Counted from the stretch's first letter, positions 49,928-60,135 are shown. The stretch: 64,000 nt of DNA from Liquorilactobacillus sucicola DSM 21376 = JCM 15457 (GCF_000612445.1 NZ_BALC01000001.1:186001-250000), one strand, 5' to 3'. The notes: generated by a model not told the origin, from the letters alone. Program-made: numbers and translations.

Positions 49928-50605
49928 TTAGAGTGAAACATGCCGATCAAGATTGTCACTAGTTAAAATAATTTCTAAATTATCGTTGAGTTGACGGAGC
50001 TGATCAAGGAATTCTTTTTCGTCAGCTTCTTTTTTTAATTCAATACGGTAACGTGCTTCAAATAATGTTCCTAGATTAACAGTTTTGACAGTTTCAAGTT
50101 GGGTATTCTGGGTGTATTTTGCAAAAACATTAGCAAATATGTGCTGATAATCTAGTGTTTCTGGAAATGTGATTTTCAATAATCTCATGTTCTGTTTAGC
50201 ACTACCGAAATCTATGAAAGTATATAGTAGCATGCTGATAGAAACGACAAAAGTGAAAAAAGCTGCGTAAAGCAAGTAACCGCGTCCGGTTGCTAAGCCG
50301 ACTGTCATTGCAAAGAAAATAGTTGCCATTTCGCGCGCGTTTCCTGGAGCAGATCTGAAACGAACAAGACTGAACGCACCAGCTACGGTAATTCCAGCTC
50401 CAAGGTTTCCATGAACAATCATAATTACCGACTGAACCATTGTTGGAAGTAAGGCGACTGCAAAAATAAAGTTCTTGGAATAGTCGTTTTTATACATGTG
50501 AACAATAGCAATCAAAAGTCCTAGAAGAAGAGTCACAATCATAGTGACGACGACTTGCTGGAAAGTTACTAAGTGATGTTTTGTTCCTAAATAGCTAATG
50601 AGCAT
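49928..50605 (-). CDS. DUF4956 membrane protein
   Basis: 225 residues: four membrane helices in the first 140, then a cytoplasmic C-terminal domain. Family hallmark AGAFSLVRFRSAPGNAREMA and GLATGRGYLLYA. DUF4956 is often encoded beside VTC-domain polymerases. I chose ATG 50605 after TAAGGAGG; longer in-frame options lie inside the VTC gene. It overlaps the VTC gene end by 11 bases, so translation is coupled. A membrane partner or channel for polyphosphate is the inferred role. Confidence 0.9.
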   Translation of the reverse strand: MLISYLGTKHHLVTFQQVVVTMIVTLLLGLLIAIVHMYKNDYSKNFIFAVALLPTMVQSVIMIVHGNLGAGITVAGAFSLVRFRSAPGNAREMATIFFAMTVGLATGRGYLLYAAFFTFVVSISMLLYTFIDFGSAKQNMRLLKITFPETLDYQHIFANVFAKYTQNTQLETVKTVNLGTLFEARYRIELKKEADEKEFLDQLRQLNDNLEIILTSDNLDRHVSL

Positions 50606-51332
50606 ATTGAAATTCCTCCTTAAGTAAGCCATATTTATAGGCCATTCCATATTTCGAAAAGGGGCGTGGACGCAGACCGAGTTCTGAAAATATTTTACTC
50701 CAAGAATAAGGTATTGCTTGCAGTACTTTTATTTCCATAACAACGGTGCCTGGTTCAAGTAGCAAATGTTGTTGTTTAGCAGCAGTCACTTTCTGCCAGC
50801 GGATGTTTTCATCGAAAGTCACACGAATGGAGTGATCTAGTACACCATAACAAGCAGTCCGTTCGTAACTGATTTCGGTTTGATTGACTAAAGGCCAGTG
50901 ATCAACAAAAGTCGTTATTTCTGAAAAACCAGACTGATTTTGGCAAAACTGCGGTAAATGTTGCTGTTGTTCCATATAACTGAGTGCAGATAGTTTAGAA
51001 CTGCTGATACGTCTTTTATAAGTTATGCCACTCAGCTTTTTTTTGAGCTCAAGGTAGGCAGGTGATGTCAATGTTGTTTGACCATAAGTACGCAAACGCA
51101 ATTTTTCACGAAAACTTTGTTTTGTCAGCTGTTTGCGAGCAAAAAAATAGTCTTGGGTGTCGTAGTAGATGGAACGGATAGTTTGACTGCCGTATTGATC
51201 GACTTGCAATGTCGGTCGCAGTTTTTCTTTAAGAAGCTGGTATTGAAACGGTGTCAGAAGATATTTCTGCTCAACGCGTTTAAAAGTTGCCTGGAATGCT
51301 CTGCTTTTAGGTAAAGCATTAGATGTAGTCAA
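50595..51332 (-). CDS. VTC-domain polyphosphate polymerase
   Basis: 245-residue tunnel-fold protein of the VTC family; yeast Vtc4 makes polyphosphate from ATP. Tunnel residues are visible in order: RVEQKYLLT (E-x-K), SIYYDT, KLRLRTYG (R-x-R), YLELKKKLSG, the Arg of RVTFDENI, VVMEIKV (E-x-K) and FSKYGMAYKYG. All charged positions expected for activity are kept. It lacks a membrane anchor, supporting a partnership with DUF4956. Second gene of the operon, 42 bases after the YfhO-like gene. Confidence 0.9.
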   Translation of the reverse strand: MTTSNALPKSRAFQATFKRVEQKYLLTPFQYQLLKEKLRPTLQVDQYGSQTIRSIYYDTQDYFFARKQLTKQSFREKLRLRTYGQTTLTSPAYLELKKKLSGITYKRRISSSKLSALSYMEQQQHLPQFCQNQSGFSEITTFVDHWPLVNQTEISYERTACYGVLDHSIRVTFDENIRWQKVTAAKQQHLLLEPGTVVMEIKVLQAIPYSWSKIFSELGLRPRPFSKYGMAYKYGLLKEEFQYAH

Positions 51333-51374
51333 TTTAATTCTCCCCCTAAATCTAAGTTATGATTTCAATGATTA

Positions 51375-53966
51375 TTAATAGGAATACCGCTGCTCATAGA
51401 ACAAGGTAGCTATATAAAGCAGCAAGCCAATACCTGAAAGAAAGATTCCACTAATGAAACCAGGTGAGCGGTAGTTTAGTTCAACGTAATTTTTTCCTTT
51501 AGCGATCGGCATGACAATAAATCCCCCCAATCCTTTTTGAATTTTAACTGACCGGTGATTGACGTAAGCATGCCAGCCTTTTTCGTATGGAATAGAGAGT
51601 AAAAGGCTTTTCTTGCCGGCAGTGCCTGTAACCTTGCCAGATAAAGCATGACTACTAATTTTTTGAAGATGAAAATGCTGCTCATACATTTGGTTCATCG
51701 CTTTATCGAATTGAATAGTGTTCAAAACACGTAACTGCTGTGCATTGTCCCAATGTAAGGAATTTGTTGCGACAGAAAGATGAACTATTTGATTCTTATG
51801 AAAATTACCAAGTGAACAAATCATGCGTTGACCTCGATTATCAACAGGTGGTTTCTTGGAACTTTTGTTAACTTGAAGAGTATTTAGGTCAGCGGCTGCA
51901 TCTTGTGAGTAATAATATAAGGGGCCATCCGCCGTTGTCTTCAGTGTGAGTTCATGGCGGTACTTTCCCGCAGAGCTTTTGACCCCATCATGAATTTTTA
52001 GTAATTTAACGTGCTTAAAGTAAGGTTCAGATGAAGGTGCAAAATTCTGCAAGATTCTCTCTTGATTCTTTAAAGCTTGGTATTGTGGTAACTTCAGCTT
52101 TAAAATACCTGCTGGAACAGCAGCTCCAACACCAAAGAACGTCGGATTTACTTTTAGTTGAGAACTGGTGTTGCTTAGTTTTAGTTCGTTCTGAATACTT
52201 AACAGACTGCGTGTTAATTCTGTTCCGCCAACAAAACTTATCCGGCGAGGATTGACACTCAGGTAGCCTAAAGCTTCCAAAGTCTGTCTTTCTTCCTTAT
52301 TTAATGTTGAACTGTAGAAGCTAATCCCATAGTAATGAAAGAGTAATGCGTCATTATAGTAGTTATATTTTTCATGATAGGCATTCCTAAAAGAGGTATC
52401 TCTAACTACTGTTCGACCATAGGAACGTGCACAATTATTATGTTTTAAGTTTGCAAGTTGATGCTGTTTAGCGCAATAATTCGAAACATAGTTATGCTGG
52501 TTGCCAAAGGGAGTTCCCACCATACTTAAAGTGAAATTAAGCATAAGTTCAATGCAGGTTAGACCGATTAGCAAGGTGTCCGCTTTTTTCAGAGGTAATT
52601 TGAACAGAAAAAACCAGCTGAGAATGTAGAAACCTATACTTAATGAGAAATACAACCAATTTTTACCTGTCAGAATACTTGCATGTGCCAGAATCTTTGA
52701 AAATCGTTCATTCAGAATACTCTTCCAGATAAAACCAATGAATAACCCTGTAAGAGGGATGCAAAGAGTTATTCGTTTTTGAAAAACTGTCAGCGAATTA
52801 CGTGGCACATACTGTACTGAGCGATAGGCAATATAAACGGCAAAGAATGTAAAGAACAAAGCATTACGGAACGGAAAACCAGCAGGATGCTGAAATAAGT
52901 GCCATATCGTATTGAAACAATTGACCCACATTCCTAGAAACAAAGTAAGCAATACAGCCGCTGTCCGCTTCTTGTCGGCGATATCCACACGCTTATTAAG
53001 AAAAAAAGCGATAATCAGCAAGAAAATACAACTTCCGCTAAAGAGTGCAGGTCCATGGCTTAAGCGTGAGCTGTAATTATTTGCCCCTAAACCTAACTGA
53101 TTCAGGCTTTCAGGTCCAAAGGTCGGCATCAAATTATAATTAGACCATTTAAAAATTGCTTTATCGGTTGCCAGCATTCCCAGAATTGATGGCAATAAGA
53201 TGAACATACTTGAAAGAGCTGCTAAAAGGGAAGTCAGAATAAAATGCAATATAAGCTTTTTTTGACGTTTGAGAAAACTGCTACTGCCCTCACTGGTGCA
53301 ATATTGAAATGAAAGCTGATATACAAAATAAATTACAGCAAAAAGGCAGGCCATGTAGCCCAAGTAGTAATTAGTAATGATTATTGCCAATAAAGAAATG
53401 AAGTACAGCTTAGAGGTATGTCTCTGGATCAAACGATCAAGCCCAGCGCAGACTAGCGGCAATAAAAGAAGTGCATCAAGCCACATAAGCGTGTAGTATA
53501 CCGAAGCTACCCAACTTGAAAGTGCATAGGCAGTTGAGAAAAGCAGAAGTGGTGGATTTTTTTTATATTGCAGAGGTGAAGCAGAAAGAAAATAAGCCAT
53601 CGTCAGCCCGCTTAAACTGATTTTTAGAACTATGAGCCAAGCAATTGCAGTTGGCATTTGCGAAGGCGGGAAAAAAACAACTAGTATGTTAAGTGGGCTC
53701 ATCAAATAGTAAGCATACGTAGGCAATGTGTTGCTGCCTAAGCCTAAACTATAAGAATATTGACTGAAGTTATGCTGTAGAATATCGTGCCGCAAACTTG
53801 TTAGAAAAACGTTATACTGTGTTCCAACATCGCTAAAAAGCAGATTACGGTTGCCGAAAGGTGTCAGCTGCTGGTCTATAAAGAGAACCAGCATAATTGC
53901 AAATGGAATAAAAAATGCTAAGAGCAGTAATTGTTGTTGTCTATGTGAACGAAAATAACTTGGCAT
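51375..53966 (-). CDS. YfhO-family membrane protein
   Basis: 863 residues. About 13 membrane helices in the first 450 residues, a large extracytoplasmic region (about 470-840) and a final helix. The first outside loop has LLFSDVGTQYNVFL, with the Asp expected of GT-C glycosyltransferases. YfhO-type proteins in Bacillus and Listeria glycosylate teichoic acids. The C-terminal KGWHAYVNHRSVKIQKGLGG block is typical. First gene of the operon; its substrate is unknown. Confidence 0.88.
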   Translation of the reverse strand: MPSYFRSHRQQQLLLLAFFIPFAIMLVLFIDQQLTPFGNRNLLFSDVGTQYNVFLTSLRHDILQHNFSQYSYSLGLGSNTLPTYAYYLMSPLNILVVFFPPSQMPTAIAWLIVLKISLSGLTMAYFLSASPLQYKKNPPLLLFSTAYALSSWVASVYYTLMWLDALLLLPLVCAGLDRLIQRHTSKLYFISLLAIIITNYYLGYMACLFAVIYFVYQLSFQYCTSEGSSSFLKRQKKLILHFILTSLLAALSSMFILLPSILGMLATDKAIFKWSNYNLMPTFGPESLNQLGLGANNYSSRLSHGPALFSGSCIFLLIIAFFLNKRVDIADKKRTAAVLLTLFLGMWVNCFNTIWHLFQHPAGFPFRNALFFTFFAVYIAYRSVQYVPRNSLTVFQKRITLCIPLTGLFIGFIWKSILNERFSKILAHASILTGKNWLYFSLSIGFYILSWFFLFKLPLKKADTLLIGLTCIELMLNFTLSMVGTPFGNQHNYVSNYCAKQHQLANLKHNNCARSYGRTVVRDTSFRNAYHEKYNYYNDALLFHYYGISFYSSTLNKEERQTLEALGYLSVNPRRISFVGGTELTRSLLSIQNELKLSNTSSQLKVNPTFFGVGAAVPAGILKLKLPQYQALKNQERILQNFAPSSEPYFKHVKLLKIHDGVKSSAGKYRHELTLKTTADGPLYYYSQDAAADLNTLQVNKSSKKPPVDNRGQRMICSLGNFHKNQIVHLSVATNSLHWDNAQQLRVLNTIQFDKAMNQMYEQHFHLQKISSHALSGKVTGTAGKKSLLLSIPYEKGWHAYVNHRSVKIQKGLGGFIVMPIAKGKNYVELNYRSPGFISGIFLSGIGLLLYIATLFYEQRYSY

Positions 53967-54307
53967 AACGATTTAAGTGCTCCTCAAAAAAATTTATGGT
54001 AGCTTGGTCTGCAAGATGCTTACCGACAAGAATAGTTTTAAAAGTTTGCAAGACCAAAACTATCAGCAAAATAAAAGAACAGTACTAGCATACACGCTTG
54101 CTCCAACTAAAGCAAGTAAGCACTTGAGTGCTATATGTCGAATATAAAGACTATTTCTGGCTACAATACAACAGGTGTCAGTTTCTGAGCATGGGGATAG
54201 GCACTTAAATGCTGAAGATGGGCTGTTGAAAGTATTCTTGTATGTAATCTCAAGTCTAGAAACGAAAAGTTGTCCAAGCAACATAAACACGTCAATTCAA
54301 CAAAAAA

Positions 54308-54378
54308 GGAACTGGTTCAAAATTAGATATATCTCAAAAGTTGAATTTTGGGGATATTTCTAATTTGAACCAGCTCCT
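54308..54378 (-). terminator. Long hairpin terminator downstream of GH3
   Basis: GGAACTGGTTCAAAATTAGA pairs with the block CTAATTTGAACCAGCTCC; on the minus strand six T follow. No gene is seen in 53967-54559; short open frames there lack ribosome sites. Confidence 0.65.
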
Positions 54379-54488
54379 TCCTACGTTTAGTCAAGCCCCT
54401 AATCTCTTATTTTTTGAATCTTTGAACTAATGATTGAGGGTTGATTTAATTTATTTGAAGGTTGTAGCTTTTATTATCCTGTATAAGC

Positions 54489-54537
54489 GTGTTCTGTAGG
54501 TTAAAGGTTTGCAAGGCACTTTACTTATGTCACATTA
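54489..54537 (-). repeat. Possible shortened repeat copy R5
   Basis: GTGTTCTGTAGGTTAAAGG and ACTTATGTCACATT match the outer arms of the repeat family in the same order as R4, but the middle is missing. It lies just 3' of the GH3 gene in its orientation. Confidence 0.35.
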
Positions 54538-54559
54538 TTATTTGAAAATCATGATTTTT

Positions 54560-55687
54560 TTAGTTGAATTGATAGTTTTGCAACAGCCCAATTTTGCGTT
54601 TTAGTTTTAAAAGTTTGTAGACAGAATCATTGATTTGTTTTTCTTTGATATCACCTTTATAGACAGCTTGTTCAATGGCAGGGATTCCTTGTTCATAGTT
54701 ATTGCTTAGTAATGCATCGTTTCCGGCCTTGACAGCAAGAACATCTGGGATTACGTGATGTTCTTGGCTGTATTTGGTAATTGCCCCCATCCCTAAGTCA
54801 TCTGTGATGATAACGCCTTTGAAGTTAAGTTTTTTGCGCAAAAGGCGATGAACTTTTGGAGATAGCGAAGCAGGCAGTTGGTCATCGATTCTTTGCATAA
54901 CGATGTGGGCAATCAGAACGGTGTCAGCCTTACTTTTGATGCCGGATTTAAAGGGAAGAAAGTCGTTTTTTTGGAAATCCTTCAGTGAACGATCTGTACT
55001 GCCAAACCCAGTATGGGTGTCAGCAGCAGCACCATAGCCGGGAAAATGTTTCAGACTGGCGACAACATGTTGCCTTTGAATAGCTGGGACAACTTTTGAG
55101 ATATATTTCGCGGTCGTTTGATAGTTTTGCCCAAGTGTCCGAGCATAAATAAAACTTTGCGGATCATTTGAAACATCGGCGACAGGTGCAAAATTCCAGT
55201 TAATACCAAGACTATGCAAAATTTTAGCTGTTTCTGTAGCTTCAGTAATAGTTCCAGCAAGGCCTTTCTTGTTGTATATTTCTTGTGGCGCGGGAAAAAC
55301 GCGATTCTGAGTCAGTTGTGGATCAGTACTAAGCCGCGAAACTTCTCCACCTTCTTGATCGGTCGCAATAAATAATGGGATTTTGGCGGATGTTTGGAAA
55401 GAAGCAAGTTTTTCTTTGAATTGTTCAACATTTTGGTTTTGAAAATCGCTTCCGAAGAGTACGATTCCGCCTAAATGATAGTTGCTGACAGCTGCTTGAG
55501 TTTTAGCAGGCTCTGCGGGACTGGGGGTTATATACATTTGACCAATTTTTTCAGTGAGTGGCATTTTTTTAACCATTTGCTTGAGTTGAGTATCAGTAGG
55601 ATTAATTGTTTTTGCACACACTTGGATAGAGAATGTCATTTCTAGCAGCATTGCTAGGGTTAGCACACATAGAAATATTTTTTTCAT
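54560..55687 (-). CDS. Secreted GH3 beta-N-acetylhexosaminidase
   Basis: 375 residues with signal peptide (about 1-24, ending in CAK). GH3 NagZ-like catalytic domain: LFIATDQEGGEVSRL, the substrate motif KHFPGYG, and the nucleophile Asp in VIITDDLGMGAI. It would release N-acetylglucosamine from muropeptides or chitin-like sugars outside the cell. The start is ATG 55687, after AAGAGG; in-frame codons further upstream lack a ribosome site. 55688-56064 upstream shows no gene. Confidence 0.9.
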   Translation of the reverse strand: MKKIFLCVLTLAMLLEMTFSIQVCAKTINPTDTQLKQMVKKMPLTEKIGQMYITPSPAEPAKTQAAVSNYHLGGIVLFGSDFQNQNVEQFKEKLASFQTSAKIPLFIATDQEGGEVSRLSTDPQLTQNRVFPAPQEIYNKKGLAGTITEATETAKILHSLGINWNFAPVADVSNDPQSFIYARTLGQNYQTTAKYISKVVPAIQRQHVVASLKHFPGYGAAADTHTGFGSTDRSLKDFQKNDFLPFKSGIKSKADTVLIAHIVMQRIDDQLPASLSPKVHRLLRKKLNFKGVIITDDLGMGAITKYSQEHHVIPDVLAVKAGNDALLSNNYEQGIPAIEQAVYKGDIKEKQINDSVYKLLKLKRKIGLLQNYQFN

Positions 55688-56064
55688 TGCAGGTTTTACC
55701 TCTTTTGTTAAATCATTTATAGTACAAGTTCCATTATATATTTTTTTAACCAAGACTGATAGGTGGATAAACATAACACTGGTCAAAACAATGTGCAGGT
55801 TTTAAACTGACAAAAAGCTTCTGTAGACTCCTTTTTGATAATTAACACTATAATAGTAGTGTAGTGACTTTCCTAAAATTACATAAAGCTCTAAAAATTT
55901 CTAGAGGGACTGCGAGTAATTGGCTAGATACTATTAGAATAAATTCATGCAGAAAGATGGTGATCATTGTTTGCTATAAGGGCCTTATGGATGAAGTGAC
56001 AGGTGAGTTAACGCTGCCGCAATTTTAAGAAGCAAGTCACAAAAATTATGAGGTGAGAGAATTT

Positions 56065-57437
56065 ATGCAGGAACACAGGTTAACGAGAATAGGAGACTCA
56101 TTTTTAAAATATGCATCTTCTGTGATTGCATTAGGTGGATTTCTTTTCGGGTACGACACGGGTGTAATCAACGGAGCACTCTCTTTTTTGAGTCAGCCGG
56201 ATCAATTGAATTTGAGTTCAGCACAGCAAGGAATAGTTTCGAGCTCTCTAATTATCGGTTGCTGTATCGGTGCTCTGTTGAGCGGCCGGTTAGCGGATAG
56301 AATCGGTAGAAAAGCTACCTTGCAATGGGTAGCGATTATTTTCACTATAGCGACACTTGGCTGCTCCTTTGCTTTAACAAGCGGCATGCTAATAGTTTTC
56401 AGGGCTGTTTTAGGAGTGTCAGTTGGTTGTGCTTCTGACCTAGCACCAATGTATTTAGCTGAGATTTCTCCCAGCGAATGGCGCTCACAGAATGTTAATA
56501 AAAATGCTGTGGCAATTGTTATCGGGCAATTGAGTGCATTTGCAATTAATGCCGTTTTAGGAAATATCTGGGAAGATTGGGGACCGATTTGGCGTGTGAT
56601 GATGGGTGTGGCTGCTTTGCCAGCATTCTTGCTATGGCTATTGTCTTTCGATTTGCCCCAAAGTCCGAAGTGGCAATTGTTAAATAATTCATTAACACAA
56701 GCAAAGAAAAATTTTAGAAAATTAGGATTTCCTAAGGTTGATATTCAAAAGAACTTGATTCGTGCAAAAGAAATGGTCAAGACTGAACAAGACAACTTGA
56801 ATATCAAAGAAATCTTCAGTAACAAAGGCTTAGTATACCTTTTGCTTGCTGGTATTACTATCGGGTTTATTCAACAACTTTCTGGCGTCAACGCATTATG
56901 TATTATGGGACTGTGTTACTGGAAAAAGTAGGTATGAGCAGAGGAATGTCACTCTATAGTAATATTCTTGTTGGAGTAATATCAACAGTAGCGACGCTTT
57001 TAGGAACGCGATTAATAGTTAAGCATAACCACCAGCGAATGCTAGGAGTAGGCTTGCTAGGCAATGCTGTTTGTTTGGGATTGCTGACAGTTGTTTTGCA
57101 AGGCAACTTTTTTTCAAACACAGGAACAAATATTGCTGTTTTACTGCTGCTAGCTTTCTTCTTAGCAGTTCAACAAGGAATTGTAAGTCCTGTAACGTGG
57201 CTGCTTCTATCTGAAATCTTCCCGCAACAAATCAAAGCTCGTTTTATGGCTATTTCAACGACAGTCATTTGGCTGACCAATTTTACGATTAGTCTACTCT
57301 GTCCGATTTTGTTAGGAAGTTTTGGAACGGCTAATTTGTTTCTGACTTTCACTTGCAGCAATATTTTTTGTGTTTGTTTGACATTCCTTATTTTGAAGCC
57401 GCACTGGCTGAAAATATCTTTTAAGCGGGTAAAATAG
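56065..57437 (+). pseudogene. MFS sugar:H+ symporter, frameshifted
   Basis: About 457 residues when joined; sugar-porter family with 12 helices (IolT/XylE-like). Signatures: GGFLFGYDTGVINGAL, GRLADRIGRK, PQSPKW at the end of helix 6, QQLSGVNA in helix 7. At 56893-56898 GCATTATG breaks the frame; GCAATTATG would read NAIMYYGT, as in relatives, so one A is missing. Likely substrates are myo-inositol or a hexose. The start is ATG 56065 after GAGGTGAG. Confidence 0.85.
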
Positions 57438-57530
57438 TGTAAAGTTAAATGTTAAGATACCGCATTAAGCAAATTAAGTCCTGCACATAGTGTATACTAA
57501 GAAAAGAGCAAAGTTGAGGGGGTTTTATAT

Positions 57531-58286
57531 TTGAAAACAGTTGTTGTCACAGGGGCAGCTTCAGGCATGGGGCTTAGTACCTCCAAGTTGTTTTTGGAGA
57601 AGGGCTGGCAGGTTATCCTAGCCGATTTTAATCAGGCGGCCGGTGAAAAGATTGCTTTTGATTTGAGTAAACATTATTCAAATGAACGAGTACTTTTTCA
57701 TAAAACTAATGTTGCAGAAGCAGCCTCTGTCAAATCTTTAAGAGAAGCTGCCAAGGAAAAATTTGGCACTGTTGATACAGTTGTGAATAATGCTGGTATA
57801 TTCACCAAAGGAGCGTTGCACGAGGTTTCAGAAAAAGCTTGGGACCGTATTATGGCAGTTGACGTAAAATCCATTTTTTTAATGACAAAATATTTTGTGC
57901 CAGACATGATTGCACAGAAATACGGCACGATTGTTAATACAGCTTCCATCTCCGGTTTGACCGGTGATTATAATATGGCAGCATACAATGCCGCTAAGGG
58001 TGCGGTTGTTAACTTAGTGCGCGCAATGGCATTGGATTATGGCAAGTACAATATTCGCGTAAATAACGTTGCACCAGGGCCAACTAATACCCCAATGTTT
58101 CAAGCTAATCCCCAGTCTGTCATTGATAAATTCAAAAAGGCTAGTCCGCTTGGAAGGCTAGTCGAACCAGATGAAATTGCGGAGACGATTTATTTTTTGG
58201 CATCTGAAAATTCTCGTTCGATTACAGGTCAAAACATTTCAGTTTCAACTGGTTATGAAATATATAGTGGGCAACCAGTACAGTAA
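57531..58286 (+). CDS. Short-chain dehydrogenase/reductase
   Basis: 251-residue classical SDR. Cofactor motif TGAASGMG, NNAG, catalytic Ser in TASISG and YxxxK in YNAAKGAV. An acidic Asp at the end of strand 2 (LADFNQ) favours NAD(H). Close to gluconate/glucose dehydrogenase types; substrate not assignable. It starts at TTG 57531 after TTGAGGGGG. It lies 94 bases after the sugar transporter, so both may handle one sugar or polyol. Confidence 0.85.
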   Translation: MKTVVVTGAASGMGLSTSKLFLEKGWQVILADFNQAAGEKIAFDLSKHYSNERVLFHKTNVAEAASVKSLREAAKEKFGTVDTVVNNAGIFTKGALHEVSEKAWDRIMAVDVKSIFLMTKYFVPDMIAQKYGTIVNTASISGLTGDYNMAAYNAAKGAVVNLVRAMALDYGKYNIRVNNVAPGPTNTPMFQANPQSVIDKFKKASPLGRLVEPDEIAETIYFLASENSRSITGQNISVSTGYEIYSGQPVQ

Positions 58287-58365
58287 ATTTTAAATGAAGT
58301 GATGTGCTGATTATCGGTTGGTACAAAAGTGTGCAGGGTAAGTATGTTAATAGTTGAAGTAAAAA

Positions 58366-58406
58366 AAGAGGCTGAGTCAATATAATTTTTGACTCAGTCT
58401 CTTTCT
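58366..58406. terminator. Bidirectional terminator
   Basis: AGAGGCTGAGTCAA pairs with TTGACTCAGTCTCT, with A run before and T-rich tail after. Between convergent SDR and YhgE-like genes. The rest of 58287-58607 shows nothing else. Confidence 0.85.
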
Positions 58407-58607
58407 TGCCCACTAATAATTATTTTACAAGTTTGACAGGAGTGAAACCGTGTAACTAGGGGATGTTACGGGGATTGAAGGATTGTCATCTTGTAAAATA
58501 ATTAAAACATAGTTTAACGTCATTGCGGACAAGTTAGGAAAGACTTGCAATACTTTATTCATTTTTTGTAATTAATTATGTGCGGTATAGTTTTTTAATA
58601 GCATTTC

Positions 58608-59843
58608 TTAGTCGGTGGGTTTAGGCCCAAACTTTTTATAAGTTTTACACCCGACAACAACCAGATGAGCGGCAATTGCGGCTAAGCCGAGCAGAATCAA
58701 AGATAAAATTAATCTGTTATTGCTGGGACCACCATATAGAAGGTTAAAATCAGCTTGAATAGTATAGAAGCACGGGGACACTTTGCTCATAATTTTAAAG
58801 AAATTTGGAAGAATTATTTGTGGAATCAGTCCTGCACCGGAAACTACTTGAATCAACATAAAAGGCATGTTAATTAAAATGCCTAGTTGCCCTAGAATGA
58901 GGGTGAAAATAAAGTTAACATTTAGTGCAGTAAATAGCTCAACACCATGAACAACCCAGAGGTGTAAGAAAGCTTGTGTATCAAACCCATTCAGGTGTTT
59001 AGCTAAACTGAGTACGATTGGTGGCGCAATAACGGCAAGCAAAATGATTGATACCTCTGAAAGTGCGTAAGATTTCCATTTGCCGATAGTCCTTATAAAC
59101 TCGTTATAAGTCATATAGAGAATCATGCTCCAATCATTGAGCCAATGTAAAAGGCTATTGAAAGGAAGAAGGGCGCCATGCTGTGATTCATACCAGTTGG
59201 AACTTTATTGACTTTTTTAATCTTGTAACCAACAGTATTACCGACTTTTTTATACATGCTTGCAGCCGATTTCATAACGGCTTCGCTTTGCTGTTGAGCT
59301 TTTCCCTGAATTGCTGCGGAAGCAGCAGGATTGCTTTTTGACTTCTTGCTCAGCTTGTTTTTGCAGAGTCAACAATTGACTCTTAGTAAATAATGCTTGC
59401 CCAGAGGCCAAGTTCACTTTATTTTTGATAGATGCACCAACGAGGTTAGCTGTACTTTCCATTGCAGTAACAGCTGTTGCGGGATTTGATTCGTTTATCC
59501 AAAACTTTAAATTCGTGTCTTGCCGCTGCTTGACAATATCAGAATGAAAATTTTGGGGTATTTGGATAATCATATAGACATCCCTATTTTTTAGTTTTCT
59601 CTGTGCTTGCTTTATACTATATTGCGTTCTGATATGATGAAAGGGCAAATCACTTTTTAGCTGTTTTTTTAGACTGCGGCTTTGAGTGTCCTCATTGACA
59701 ATTGCGACAGGTAGATCCTTAACCTTATGTGGAATTGCTTTGTAGCCTGAAAAATATGTTCCAATCATTACTAATCCATAAAACAAAATCATAATCAAAG
59801 CTCCAAGTGTACCTTTACTTAGCAAAAATTTGCGTGCATTCAT
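58608..59843 (-). pseudogene. YhgE/Pip-type membrane protein, two frameshifts
   Basis: About 412 residues when joined: N-terminal helix (about 12-32), an extracytoplasmic region with DLPVAIVNEDTQS, then five C-terminal helices. The pattern fits the YhgE/Pip or DUF3533 family related to ABC-2 permeases. First break at 59335-59339: one A too many in the coding strand; reading VKSNPAASAAIQGKAQQQ restores frame. Second break near 59125: GCATGATT where GCAATGATT gives GAMILYM. The shifts cancel, and all three pieces are clean. Confidence 0.75.
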
Positions 59844-59892
59844 TCATTATTCCTCCCTGTTTGCTATGGAGATAAGATAACACTTTCGTTCA

Positions 59893-59916
59893 TTGCATGC
59901 AAGTGTTCGCTTGCAA
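59893..59916. promoter_or_regulatory. Inverted repeat upstream of YhgE-like gene
   Basis: GCAAG-TGTTCG-CTTGC (59899-59914) inside a wider TTGCA...TGCAA dyad, 50-73 bases before the start. It looks like a TetR-type operator; YhgE-like genes are commonly under TetR repressors. Confidence 0.4.
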
Positions 59917-59989
59917 TTGTTTTAGAAAAATCTATGTTTTTAAGAAAACATCATCGAATATGACATTTAAGCTAAACAGATTTAAAAAA

Positions 59990-60042
59990 ATACCGACTGA
60001 CAGAAGTTATTAGGCATGCGGCCTAATTTCTGTCAGTCGGTA
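59990..60042 (-). terminator. Long hairpin terminator of the GH13 gene
   Basis: ATACCGACTGACAGAA pairs with TTCTGTCAGTCGGTAT, continued inside by TTAGGCATGCGGCCTAA; T-rich on the minus-strand exit. Confidence 0.9.
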
Positions 60043-60135
60043 TAAAAATCGAATAGAGTTTATCTAGGAATAAAACCTCGTCCACGATGAGACGGGAAAG
60101 AGTTGTATAATACCTCACTGGACGCATAACATTGT

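Noticed and set aside
54063-54363. Short open frames on both strands between the YfhO-like and GH3 genes
   Set aside because: No ribosome sites, atypical composition, and they overlap a hairpin terminator.
55981-56035. Small frame reading MDEVTGELTLPQF before the sugar transporter
   Set aside because: Thirteen codons, no clear ribosome site, and no relative I can name; could equally be chance.
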